64,000 nt of DNA, from positions 97,572-161,571 of the forward strand of contig NZ_PBSH01000031.1 of NCBI RefSeq assembly GCF_002726155.1, given 5' to 3'. This DNA comes from Alcanivorax sp. GTDB lineage: Bacteria; Pseudomonadota; Gammaproteobacteria; Pseudomonadales; Alcanivoracaceae. Shown here piece after piece: positions 1 through 7,760 of this stretch (the first letter of the stretch is position 1; each line of letters starts with the position of its first letter). The notes below the pieces were generated by a model that was not told the DNA's origin, ran no database searches, and saw only the letters and a program-made list of their open reading frames with translations. A program made the position numbers and the translations under genes.

Positions 1-218
<218 letters not shown>

Positions 219-546
219 CAACTGCCACTCTTGCCCTGAAGGTGTGTGCTTGAGGGGCAGGGTGGCAGTGGCGAACCGGATAGAGGAAAGGAAAGTGGCC
301 TGTTATATGCACGGCTGTACCAGGGTGTCACCCTTGGTAACGTGTGGCTGCCCCAATTTTGTACACAGTTTTTTGTCAATGCTCTTTTTCTGCAGAAAAA
401 AATGACAACTACGTTAAATACCCATAAAAAATAGCGTAACCTCATGATTTAAAAATAAAAAAATGATTGGTTAAAAAATAGTCATGTCGTCCTGAGGCGT
501 GATTTTTGGGTGATGTTGCAATGTTTTCTACCGTCTATGCACAGGG

Positions 547-569
547 TTATCCACAGGATCTGTGGAAAA
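547..569. promoter_or_regulatory. Inverted pair of DnaA-box-like sites (pair 1)
   Basis: TTATCCACA at 547-555 is a perfect DnaA box. It is followed by a 5-base spacer (GGATC) and TGTGGAAAA at 561-569, an inverted box with its TCCACA core intact. The symmetric core TCCACAG...CTGTGGA could also be an operator for an unknown dimeric regulator. Confidence 0.55.
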
Positions 570-826
570 AGTCTGCCAGTCAGGAACGCCCTGATTCGCC
601 ATAGACCGAAAACACAGGTTTGTTATGACAGATATATGATTTGTCTGGCGCTTTTGCACAAGCTGATTACTCCCGCCATTTTGCCAACCGGCTCAACCTC
701 TTTCTGTGAGTAGTGTAAAAAAACACCAATAAGTCACTGAATAATCAATGATTTATGATTAGCGTAAAAATAAACCAGTTTGCGGGAAGCGGCGGATACC
801 GGGCGCTTCGGCCGGTTTTAGTCAGG

Positions 827-861
827 TTGTTCACAAAGTTATGCACAGCTTTTGTGGAATA
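827..861. promoter_or_regulatory. DnaA-box-like cluster (direct plus inverted pair 2)
   Basis: TTGTTCACA (827-835) is followed after 3 bases by TTATGCACA (839-847), a perfect TTATNCACA match. After a 5-base spacer comes the inverted TGTGGAATA (853-861). The 5-base spacer is the same as in pairs 1 and 3. Confidence 0.5.
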
Positions 862-1006
862 ATCCCCAGCACAGAAAAAAGTCCTGACGGGCTTGACCTT
901 TCGTCGCTTTTCCGAGCCTGTGTCAGCTTGGTGAAAAACCACGCAAATCGCTGGATGGCCCGCCATGGCTGGCTTTGGTCGCGTTATCCGACACTCGCTA
1001 ACAGTG

Positions 1007-1029
1007 TTATCCACAGATGCCGTGGATAG
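1007..1029. promoter_or_regulatory. Inverted pair of DnaA-box-like sites (pair 3)
   Basis: TTATCCACA (1007-1015), a 5-base spacer (GATGC), then the inverted near-match CGTGGATAG (1021-1029), which differs from TGTGGATAA at its two end bases. Confidence 0.5.
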
Positions 1030-1138
1030 AAAGGTGGGTGTGAGTAACTGAGCTGGTGATTGAGTCGTTACAGCTGAGTGCCATGCAAGTGTTAACAGGC
1101 TGGTGCCTGCGATGTGTTTATCTGTGGACTGCAGAACC

Positions 1139-1166
1139 AAAAAAGGCGCCGTGAGGCGCCTTTTTT
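1139..1166. terminator. Bidirectional rho-independent terminator
   Basis: Stem GGCGCC-GTGA-GGCGCC (1145-1160) is preceded by six A (1139-1144) and followed by six T (1161-1166), so it can act on both strands. It sits 23 bases beyond the stop codon of the minus-strand atu operon and probably ends that transcript. Confidence 0.85.
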
Positions 1167-1188
1167 GTGCTTCTTTGCAGCGAGTGCG

Positions 1189-3018
1189 CTAGAAGCGGTA
1201 CTCACCACTGTCGATGCCGTTTTGCGTGGCTTCGTCCAGTTTCTGGTAGCAGCTTTCACCAGGCAGCAGCGCGTACACCGCGTTGCTTTGTTGGCTCAGG
1301 TCATACTTCTGTTCCTTGAGCTTGTTTTTCTGGTGCTTGAAGGTGCCAGTGGTTTCCATGGCTTCTTCGTTGATACGCAGGAAAACCGGAATGGCATAAG
1401 GCGGCAATTCCCGCTTCAGGTAGGCACACAGGCCCTCGAAGTCGAAGTCGCTGTGGTTACCGGTCAGGCGGATCTGGCCCATGCCGGCACGGCCGTTGGT
1501 GTTGGGAATTTCCACACCGTAGACCACGGATTCCTGGATGCCGTCATAGCCATCAAGAATCTGTTCCACTTCGGTGGTGGATACGTTTTCACCTTTCCAG
1601 CGGAAGGTATCCCCCAGGCGGTCCACAAACTGGGCGTGGCGGAAACCGATATCGCGCATCATGTCGCCGGTGTTGAACCAGGCATCACCTTTGGCAAAGA
1701 CATCACGGTAGATGGATTTCTCTGTTTTCTCCGGGTCGGTGTAGCCGTCGAAAGGCGTTTTCTCGGTGATCTCGCCCAGCATCAGCCCGGATTCACCCTT
1801 GCCGACCTTGATCATGTGGCCTTTGCTGTCACGCACTGGCTCGTCACGCTCTTTGTCGTATTTGACGATGGCGTAGCTGACCGGGGAGAAACCCACAGTG
1901 TTGTCGAAGTTGAACACGTTGGTGAAAGCCACGTTGCCTTCCGAGGAGGCATACAGCTCGACCACACGATCAATGCCGAAGCGGTTCTTGAAGTCTTTCC
2001 AGATGCTCGGGCGCAGGCCGTTACCGACGATGGTGTGGACCTTGTTGTCCTGATCGTTCGGCTTCTCTGGTTGTTCGTGCAGGTAACGGCACAGCTCGCC
2101 GACATAGCCGAAGGCGGTGCAGTTATGGCGGCGGATGTCTTCCCAGAAACCACTGGCGGAGAATTTGCGCGCAATGACGATGGAGCCGGCGCTGGCGATT
2201 ACCGACGCCCAGCAGATCACCATGCCGGTGGCGTGGTAGAACGGCAGGGTGGTGTAGATGCGGTCATCCTTGGTCAGGCGTACGGCGGAGAAGCCGAAGC
2301 CACCATAGGCTTTTTCCCAGCGACCGTGGTTGAAGACCACCGCCTTGGGCAGACCAGTGGTGCCGGAGGTATAAATGTAGAACAGCGGGTCGCGCAGGAA
2401 TGTCTGCTTGCTGGACGCCGGGTTCTCACTGGAGCAGTCACGGCTTTCGCTGGCCAGGTTTTTGTAACCCGCCGGGGCTTCACCGGGGTTTTCCAGGGTG
2501 TTCTGATCCGCAAAGAAGAAGAAATTGTCCTTCAGATCCAGATCACCGCGGACTTCTTCCACGGCATCAATCAATTCTTCGCCAACGATGGCGGCTTTGG
2601 GTTTCACCAGATTGAAACTATGGATCAGTACCTTGCCGCGCTGGGAGGTATTGATCAGGGCCGCACAGACGCCCAGTTTGGCACAGGCAAGAACAGTGGC
2701 CAGTAGCTCGGGGCGGTTTTCCACGTTGACGGCAACGGTATCGCCTTTTTTCAGGCCGATAGAGGCCAGATAGTCTGCCAGGCGGTTGGCCCAGGCGTTG
2801 AACTGCTTGTAAGTAAGTTCTGTGTCCTGGTAGATCACGGCAGCGCCATTCGGGTTCATGCTGGTGGCGCGCTCGATAGCAACGCCCAGCCCCAATGGCT
2901 TGCTGGTGTCAGTGATTTTCGCCATCTTCGAGCCCTTGATCAGGCCGGGAAGATTGGTGATTACCTCTGGAACCTTGGACAGAAGCTTGGGCAACGTGAT
3001 GATGTCGGCGTTGCTCAT
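1189..3018 (-). CDS. atuH: Fatty/terpenoid acyl-CoA synthetase, AtuH-like
   Basis: 609-residue AMP-forming acyl-CoA ligase that activates a carboxylic acid to its CoA thioester via an acyl-adenylate. The P-loop-like AMP-binding motif YIYTSGTTGLPKA is at residues about 214-226, and a C-terminal WKGENVSTTEVE signature is present. The sequence belongs to the very-long-chain/FATP branch of long-chain acyl-CoA synthetases. It is the last gene of the minus-strand atu operon, the position held by atuH in Pseudomonas aeruginosa, so its likely substrates are citronellate/geranylate or their shortened products. That specificity is inferred from context. The start has a GGAG ribosome site six bases upstream. 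A general fatty acid role is the alternative. Confidence 0.8.
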   Translation of the reverse strand: MSNADIITLPKLLSKVPEVITNLPGLIKGSKMAKITDTSKPLGLGVAIERATSMNPNGAAVIYQDTELTYKQFNAWANRLADYLASIGLKKGDTVAVNVENRPELLATVLACAKLGVCAALINTSQRGKVLIHSFNLVKPKAAIVGEELIDAVEEVRGDLDLKDNFFFFADQNTLENPGEAPAGYKNLASESRDCSSENPASSKQTFLRDPLFYIYTSGTTGLPKAVVFNHGRWEKAYGGFGFSAVRLTKDDRIYTTLPFYHATGMVICWASVIASAGSIVIARKFSASGFWEDIRRHNCTAFGYVGELCRYLHEQPEKPNDQDNKVHTIVGNGLRPSIWKDFKNRFGIDRVVELYASSEGNVAFTNVFNFDNTVGFSPVSYAIVKYDKERDEPVRDSKGHMIKVGKGESGLMLGEITEKTPFDGYTDPEKTEKSIYRDVFAKGDAWFNTGDMMRDIGFRHAQFVDRLGDTFRWKGENVSTTEVEQILDGYDGIQESVVYGVEIPNTNGRAGMGQIRLTGNHSDFDFEGLCAYLKRELPPYAIPVFLRINEEAMETTGTFKHQKNKLKEQKYDLSQQSNAVYALLPGESCYQKLDEATQNGIDSGEYRF

Positions 3019-3107
3019 AGGATCTCCATTGTCTGTGTTCTTGGAAGGCCCGGAAAAGCCGGAAGCCCAGTGTTGGCAAGCGGGCGCTTACCTTAACCGC
3101 AGCACCA

Positions 3108-3129
3108 GGGCAGGGCAAGCACCCTGCCC
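3108..3129. other. Stem-loop between atuF and atuH
   Basis: A perfect 8-bp stem, GGGCAGGG / CCCTGCCC, closes a 6-base loop in the 235-base gap before atuH. There is no T-tract on either strand, so it is more likely an mRNA stability or processing element than a terminator. No other signal is seen in the gap. Confidence 0.45.
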
Positions 3130-3253
3130 GGCGGCGGTGCCCGGGGAAATCGGAGAGGTCCGTTTTGGCCCGATTTGCCCGGTGCAAATTATTGGATCAC
3201 AGCGGAGTGTCCTTCTCCGTGGGAAAATTGTCACTGACCGAATGTGACGGACG

Positions 3254-5212
3254 TTACTGTGCTGCATCCGGGGTGACAGTGACCAGCAATTGTTGGCGTT
3301 TTACCTGGCTGCCCACATTGAGATCAAGCACCTTAATGGTGCCGTCACAGTCGGCTTTCAGGCTGTGCTCCATTTTCATGGCCTCCATGACCACCAGAAC
3401 CTGCCCCTTGCTGACGGTATCGCCGGCTTTCACGTTCACGTCGATAATGGCGCCGTCCATGGGGGCTCGGATCAGGCCGGAACCGGCCTGGTCGCTGCTG
3501 CCGGCAGCGGTATGGGTATCATCGGTGAAGCAGGCGGTGCGGCCCTGGCATTGCAGCCAGTATTGCTTGCCATCCTGTAACACGGTGACGTCCACAGCGA
3601 CGCCGTTGACAGCCACGCGGTTGTCGCTGAGTGGTGCCAGAGTGATGGCTGATGCCGCATCGCCGACGCTGATCTGTGCCGCGTCATCCTGATAGCGGAT
3701 ATAGAGTGTCTGGGTGTGCGCGCCGCAGCGCAGGGTGACGGGTTGTGCCCCCAGGGTGCTGGAGTGCCAGCCGCGCAGGGCATCAGAGGGGGTTTCGCTG
3801 CGACAGTGATACAGGGCAGCCAGTGCCCATAACAAGGCGTCCGGGGCATCGCCGGCCAGGCTACTGTCGTCGGCAAAGTCATCCCCAATAAAGGCGGTAG
3901 TCGCGTCACCACGGGCAAAGACCGGATGGGCGAGGATCGCGGCCAGGAACTGGCGGTTGTCGTTGACGCCCATCAGGGTGGTGTCTTGCACGGCACGAAT
4001 CAGGCGGCGGCGGGCGTCTTCGCGGCTATCACCCACGGCAATGATCTTGGCCAGCATGGGGTCGTAATGGCTGCCGATCTCGGCGCCTTCCACCAGGCCG
4101 TGGTCGATGCGAATACCGTCACCACTGGCCGGTTGCCAGCGCAACACCGGGCCGGTTTGCGGCATGTAGTTCTGTGCCGGATCTTCTGCGTAGAGGCGCA
4201 CTTCCATGGCATGGCCGGTGAGCTGTACCTGGTCTTGGGTCAGTGGCAGGGCTTCACCTCTAGCGACCTTGATTTGCCAGGCGACCAGATCCAGACCGGT
4301 GACCAGCTCGGTGACCGGATGCTCTACCTGCAGGCGAGTGTTCATTTCCAGGAAGAAAAAGTCGCCCTCCGGAGCAAGCAGGAATTCCACCGTGCCGGCG
4401 CCCACATACTGGCAGGCCTTGGCGGCCTGTACGGCGGCCTCGCCCATGCGTTGGCGCAGGGGCTCGTCCACTGCCGGGGAGGGCGCTTCTTCCACCACTT
4501 TCTGGTGGCGGCGTTGCACGGAGCAGTCGCGCTCTCCCAGATGGATCACGTTGCCGTGGCGGTCACCGAATACCTGAATTTCCACATGCCGGGGCTGCAG
4601 CACAGCGCGTTCCAGGATCAGCTCGTCACTGCCGAACGCGTTTTTGGCTTCCTGACGGGCGCTTTTCAGCTGTGCGCTGATATCCCCTGCGTCGGTGACC
4701 ACGCGCATACCCCGACCGCCACCGCCGGCACTGGCTTTGATCATCAATGGCAGGCCGATACGTTCGGCCTCCTGCTGTAAGCGTTCGTCACTTTGTTCTT
4801 CGCCCTGGTAGCCCGGGATACACGGCACACCGGCGTCTTGCATGGCAATCTTGGAAAGCCGTTTGGAGCCCATCAGCTGAATGGCGTCTTCATCGGGGCC
4901 GATAAAGGTAATGCCCGCCTCTTTGCATGCCTTGGAAAAAGCAGCATTTTCGGAGAGAAAGCCGTAACCGGGATGCACCGCATCAGCGCCGGTTTGCTGG
5001 CAGGCGGCGAGCAAGGCGTCCATGTTCAGGTAGGAAGCGCTGGCCAGGGCCGGGCCGATACAAACCGCTTCGTCAGCCAGTTGCACATGACGGGCACCGG
5101 CATCCGGCTCGGAATAGACCGCCACGGTCCGGTAGCCCAGGGACTGGGCGGTGGCGATGACCCGGCAGGCAATCTCGCCACGGTTGGCAATCAGGATTTT
5201 TTCAAAGCTCAT
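3254..5212 (-). CDS. atuF: Geranyl-CoA carboxylase, biotin-containing alpha subunit
   Basis: 652-residue biotin-dependent acyl-CoA carboxylase alpha subunit. It has an N-terminal biotin carboxylase domain (start motif KILIANRGEIACR, ATP-grasp glycine loop SAGGGGRGM), a linker, and a C-terminal biotinyl domain with EAMKMEH; the biotinylated Lys is about residue 613. It carboxylates biotin with ATP and bicarbonate, and the beta subunit AtuC then carboxylates cis-geranyl-CoA at the gamma-methyl group. Methylcrotonyl-CoA carboxylase (liuD) is the close alternative. AtuA and a missing HMG-CoA lyase in the cluster favour the terpene enzyme. An AAGGAA ribosome site precedes the ATG. It needs biotin ligase, which is not in the window. 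Confidence 0.85.
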   Translation of the reverse strand: MSFEKILIANRGEIACRVIATAQSLGYRTVAVYSEPDAGARHVQLADEAVCIGPALASASYLNMDALLAACQQTGADAVHPGYGFLSENAAFSKACKEAGITFIGPDEDAIQLMGSKRLSKIAMQDAGVPCIPGYQGEEQSDERLQQEAERIGLPLMIKASAGGGGRGMRVVTDAGDISAQLKSARQEAKNAFGSDELILERAVLQPRHVEIQVFGDRHGNVIHLGERDCSVQRRHQKVVEEAPSPAVDEPLRQRMGEAAVQAAKACQYVGAGTVEFLLAPEGDFFFLEMNTRLQVEHPVTELVTGLDLVAWQIKVARGEALPLTQDQVQLTGHAMEVRLYAEDPAQNYMPQTGPVLRWQPASGDGIRIDHGLVEGAEIGSHYDPMLAKIIAVGDSREDARRRLIRAVQDTTLMGVNDNRQFLAAILAHPVFARGDATTAFIGDDFADDSSLAGDAPDALLWALAALYHCRSETPSDALRGWHSSTLGAQPVTLRCGAHTQTLYIRYQDDAAQISVGDAASAITLAPLSDNRVAVNGVAVDVTVLQDGKQYWLQCQGRTACFTDDTHTAAGSSDQAGSGLIRAPMDGAIIDVNVKAGDTVSKGQVLVVMEAMKMEHSLKADCDGTIKVLDLNVGSQVKRQQLLVTVTPDAAQ

Positions 5213-5285
5213 TGTGATTCCTTACCGGTGTTCCGGTTGAAAATACTTTCCCGCAGGAGCGCTACTTGAGGACACGAACCGCTCA

Positions 5286-5363
5286 GGAGCGAGATACGAG
5301 TAACGAGTAGCGAAATGCAAAAACGAGGCAAGCTGGTTTCACGACTCGTCACTCGCTCCTCGC
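5286..5363. repeat. Word-based intergenic palindrome (CGAGTAACGAG type)
   Basis: The gap between atuE and atuF carries near-tandem copies of ACGAG/TAACGAG. A left arm (5286-5315) and an inverted right arm (5337-5363) can pair into a long imperfect hairpin. The same words occur in the larger element at 6211-6374. A degenerate REP-like piece (GCAGGAGCGCTACTTGAGG) lies just left, at about 5253. Confidence 0.6.
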
Positions 5364-5374
5364 AACGTATGTGC

Positions 5375-6184
5375 TTATTGATTCCAGGCCGCCGGGCGTT
5401 TTTGTACGAACGCGATGGTGCCTTCCTGGCCTTCCTCGCTGTTGACCGCAGCAGCGAAGTCGGTGGCGGCCTGGTCCAGCAAGGTGTTCATGGGAATGTG
5501 GCCCACGTTTAATACCAGCTCTTTGGTGACGCGATTGGCATGTGGCGCACAGCGGCGAACGGCCGACAGGGTGTTCTCCAGGGCAGCATTCAGTGCCTTG
5601 GTGTCACTTGCCACCTCATGCACGATACCCAGCCGCAAGGCTTCGCTTCCCTTGAAGCGTACGCCAGTCAACGCCAGGCGGCGGGCCTGGGTCAGGCCGA
5701 TGCGTTCCACCACAAAGGGGGCAATTTGTGCGGGGATCACACCCAGCCCGGTTTCCGGCAGGCCGAAGGTGGCGTCTTCGCTGGCAATGGCCACGTCCGA
5801 AATACACGCCAGGCCAAAGCCGCCACCGAGCACCGCCCCTTCCAGCACGGTGATCATTACCTGTGGCTGACGGTTGGCTGCGGTAATCATTTCCCCGAAA
5901 CGACGGTTCAGCGCCTGGAAGGCATTATCGTCGCCGCTGGCGGCCTGCTGTCGCGCTCCGGCCATGTCCTTGATGTCGCCGCCGGCACAGAAATGGCCGT
6001 CGGCGCCGCGCAGAACGATGGCACGAATGGTTGTATCGCCGGCCACGCTTTCAAACACCGCCATCAATTCGTTCACCATGGTCAGGCTCATGGCATTGCG
6101 GCTTTCGGGCCGGTTCAAGGTGATATGCAGAACCGGGCCGTCTTGATTTAGCTGTAAGGTATCTGTTTTCGGTAGCGTCATCAT
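5375..6184 (-). CDS. atuE: Isohexenylglutaconyl-CoA hydratase (crotonase family)
   Basis: 269-residue enoyl-CoA hydratase/isomerase. The oxyanion-hole segments of the crotonase fold are visible in the ADGHFCAGGDIKDM and EGAVLGGGFGLAC regions, and an acidic residue in FGLPETGLGVIP is in the usual catalytic position. In the atu pathway it hydrates isohexenylglutaconyl-CoA, the product of geranyl-CoA carboxylase. The gene lies between atuD and atuF, exactly as in the Pseudomonas atu cluster. The two ATG codons at the start are preceded by GAGGAG. Methylglutaconyl-CoA hydratase (liuC) is the nearest alternative, disfavoured by context. Confidence 0.8.
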   Translation of the reverse strand: MMTLPKTDTLQLNQDGPVLHITLNRPESRNAMSLTMVNELMAVFESVAGDTTIRAIVLRGADGHFCAGGDIKDMAGARQQAASGDDNAFQALNRRFGEMITAANRQPQVMITVLEGAVLGGGFGLACISDVAIASEDATFGLPETGLGVIPAQIAPFVVERIGLTQARRLALTGVRFKGSEALRLGIVHEVASDTKALNAALENTLSAVRRCAPHANRVTKELVLNVGHIPMNTLLDQAATDFAAAVNSEEGQEGTIAFVQKRPAAWNQ

Positions 6185-6210
6185 GCGCTCCTCTCAACAT
6201 GTCTACAGGG

Positions 6211-6374
6211 CCGCTGTAGGAGCGCCGCTTGAGGCGCGAACAGAATATGAGTTGCGAGGCGCGAGTTACGAGGCCCGAAAACCTGAAACACGATGGTTCG
6301 GTTGTGCATTTCGCTTCTCGTAACTCGCTTCTCGCTCCTGGGTTTTCGCGGCTCAAGCGCCGCTCCTACAGCGG
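6211..6374. repeat. Nested palindrome: REP-like outer arms with CGAGTTACGAG inner arms
   Basis: Outer arms at 6211-6238 and 6347-6374 are 28 bases long and inverted, with only a few mismatches. They contain the Pseudomonas-type REP signature GCTGTAGGAGCG followed by CGCTTGAGGCGCG. Inside, arms at about 6249-6272 and 6314-6338 are built from ACGAG/GCGAG words and are also inverted. The whole element fills the 217-base gap between atuD and atuE and would be transcribed as one long hairpin. Confidence 0.7.
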
Positions 6375-6401
6375 GCAGTATTCCGGGGCCGGGGTGGCCT
6401 G

Positions 6402-7559
6402 TTATTTTTTCTTGCCCGGCAGGATGTCCATGGTCTTGCAGATAATGCCCAGCATGACTTCGTCGGCGCCGCCGCCGATGGAACCCAGGCGGCCATCACG
6501 GTAGAGCTGGCCGGCGGGGTTTTCCCACATGAAGCCGTTACCGCCCCAGTACTGCAGGCAGCTGTCAGCGACTTCACGGCTCAGGCGGCCCACTTTCAGT
6601 TTGGCCATGGAGGCCAGCTGCAGGACGTCCTTGCCATTCACATACATTTCGCAGGCCTGGTAGGTGAGGGCGCGCAGGGCTTCGACCTCGGTTTGCAGTT
6701 CGGCCAGACGGAAATGCACGCTCTGGTTGTCGATCAGTGACATGCCGAATATTTTGCGATCTTTGGCATAGGCGATGGTTTCATCGATGACATGTTCCAT
6801 GCCCTTGAGACTATTGGCCGCGGCAAACAGACGCTCTTCCTGGAACTGCATCATCTGCATCATGAAGCCCATGCCTTCCTGACCGATCAGGTTGCGCTGA
6901 GGCACGCGCACGTTATCGAAGAACACCTGGGCGGTTTCCGAAGAGCGCATGCCCAGCTTGTTCAGAGGCTTGTCCACGGTGATTCCAGCGGCATCCTTGG
7001 GCACCACGATCAGGGATTTGTTGACGTGAGGCTTGGCGTCGGAGGTGTTCGCCAGCAGGCAGAAGAAATCCGCGCTGGGGGAGTTGGTGATCCACATCTT
7101 GGTACCGTTGATCACGTAGTCGTCGCCATCTTTCACCGCGGTGGTTTTTACCGCTGCCACGTCGGAACCGGCATGGGGCTCGGAGACGGCAATGGAGGCC
7201 ACCATGTCGCCAGCAATGGCCGGAGCAAGGTAATTACGGCGCAGTTCATCGGAACCGAACCGGGCGATGGCGGGGGTGGCCATGTCAGTCTGTACCCCAA
7301 CGGCCAACGGTACGCCGCCACAATGGACGCGGCCCATTTCTTCGCTCATGACCATGCCGTAGGAATAGTCCAGGCCCATGCCGCCAAATTCTTCCGGTTT
7401 GGTGACGCCGAGCAGCCCCAGGTCGCCCATTTTCTTGAACACTTCGTGAATCGGGAAGCGTCCGGCATCTTCCCATTCGCGGACATGGGGATTCAGTTCC
7501 TTGTCGACAAAATTACGGACTGTACGGCGAAGTTCTTCGTGTTCCTGAGTGAATTGCAT
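6402..7559 (-). CDS. atuD: Citronellyl-CoA dehydrogenase (acyl-CoA dehydrogenase)
   Basis: 385-residue FAD-dependent acyl-CoA dehydrogenase. N-terminal FTQEHEELRRTVRNFV, the middle-domain SEPHAGSD signature and C-terminal YWGGNGFMWENP are all present, so the three-domain fold is complete. In the atu pathway it oxidises citronellyl-CoA to geranyl-CoA. The frame extends 29 codons further upstream, but the internal ATG at 7559 has a GGGAG ribosome site at proper spacing and matches family N-termini. The upstream extension also runs into a palindromic element, so the shorter start was chosen. Isovaleryl-CoA dehydrogenase (liuA) is the nearest paralogue. Confidence 0.85.
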   Translation of the reverse strand: MQFTQEHEELRRTVRNFVDKELNPHVREWEDAGRFPIHEVFKKMGDLGLLGVTKPEEFGGMGLDYSYGMVMSEEMGRVHCGGVPLAVGVQTDMATPAIARFGSDELRRNYLAPAIAGDMVASIAVSEPHAGSDVAAVKTTAVKDGDDYVINGTKMWITNSPSADFFCLLANTSDAKPHVNKSLIVVPKDAAGITVDKPLNKLGMRSSETAQVFFDNVRVPQRNLIGQEGMGFMMQMMQFQEERLFAAANSLKGMEHVIDETIAYAKDRKIFGMSLIDNQSVHFRLAELQTEVEALRALTYQACEMYVNGKDVLQLASMAKLKVGRLSREVADSCLQYWGGNGFMWENPAGQLYRDGRLGSIGGGADEVMLGIICKTMDILPGKKK

Positions 7560-7597
7560 GGGAGGCTCCCTGTTGTGTTCGTTATGTTCTGTTGTTT

Positions 7598-7757
7598 GAG
7601 TTGAAAGCTTAAAGTTCAAAGTTGAAACGCGGGCCGGGCATGTCATTGACTGAAGTCATCGGTAGCCGCGCCTCAGCCTTCGTGCGCGGGCTGAGCTTTG
7701 TCCGTTTGGCTTTGCATAATTCGCGCTTTTTAACTTTGAACTTTCAGCTTTTAACTG
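7598..7757. repeat. Nested palindrome built from AAGTTCAAAGTTGAAA words
   Basis: Arms at about 7598-7630 and 7722-7757 are inverted copies of a run of related words (TTGAAAGC, TTAAAGTTC, AAAGTTGAAA). An inner hairpin (CTCAGCC / GGGCTGAG) lies between them. The element occupies the gap between atuC and atuD. Its architecture parallels that at 6211-6374, but the sequence is different. Confidence 0.65.
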
Positions 7758-7760
7758 CCT

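Larger units (their letters stand above)
219..1138. other. Long non-coding region with AT-rich blocks and DnaA-box-like sites
   Basis: About 920 bases hold no convincing gene; the short ORFs here lack family-like sequence. Two AT-rich blocks (about 375-487 and 711-780) alternate with three inverted pairs of DnaA-box-like 9-mers, listed separately. Three perfect matches to TTATNCACA lie at 547-555, 839-847 and 1007-1015. This arrangement resembles a replication-origin or DnaA-titration locus, but dnaA, rpmH, gidA and mioC are not nearby. The transcription terminator at 1139 closes the region on the right. Confidence 0.6.

Noticed and set aside
510..713. 67-codon ORF in the DnaA-box region
   Set aside because: It runs through the inverted boxes, shows no protein-like pattern and has no clear ribosome site.
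1114..2706. Long 530-codon plus-strand frame opposite atuH
   Set aside because: It is the antisense of the acyl-CoA synthetase and has no family motifs; GC-rich coding strands often leave such open shadow frames.
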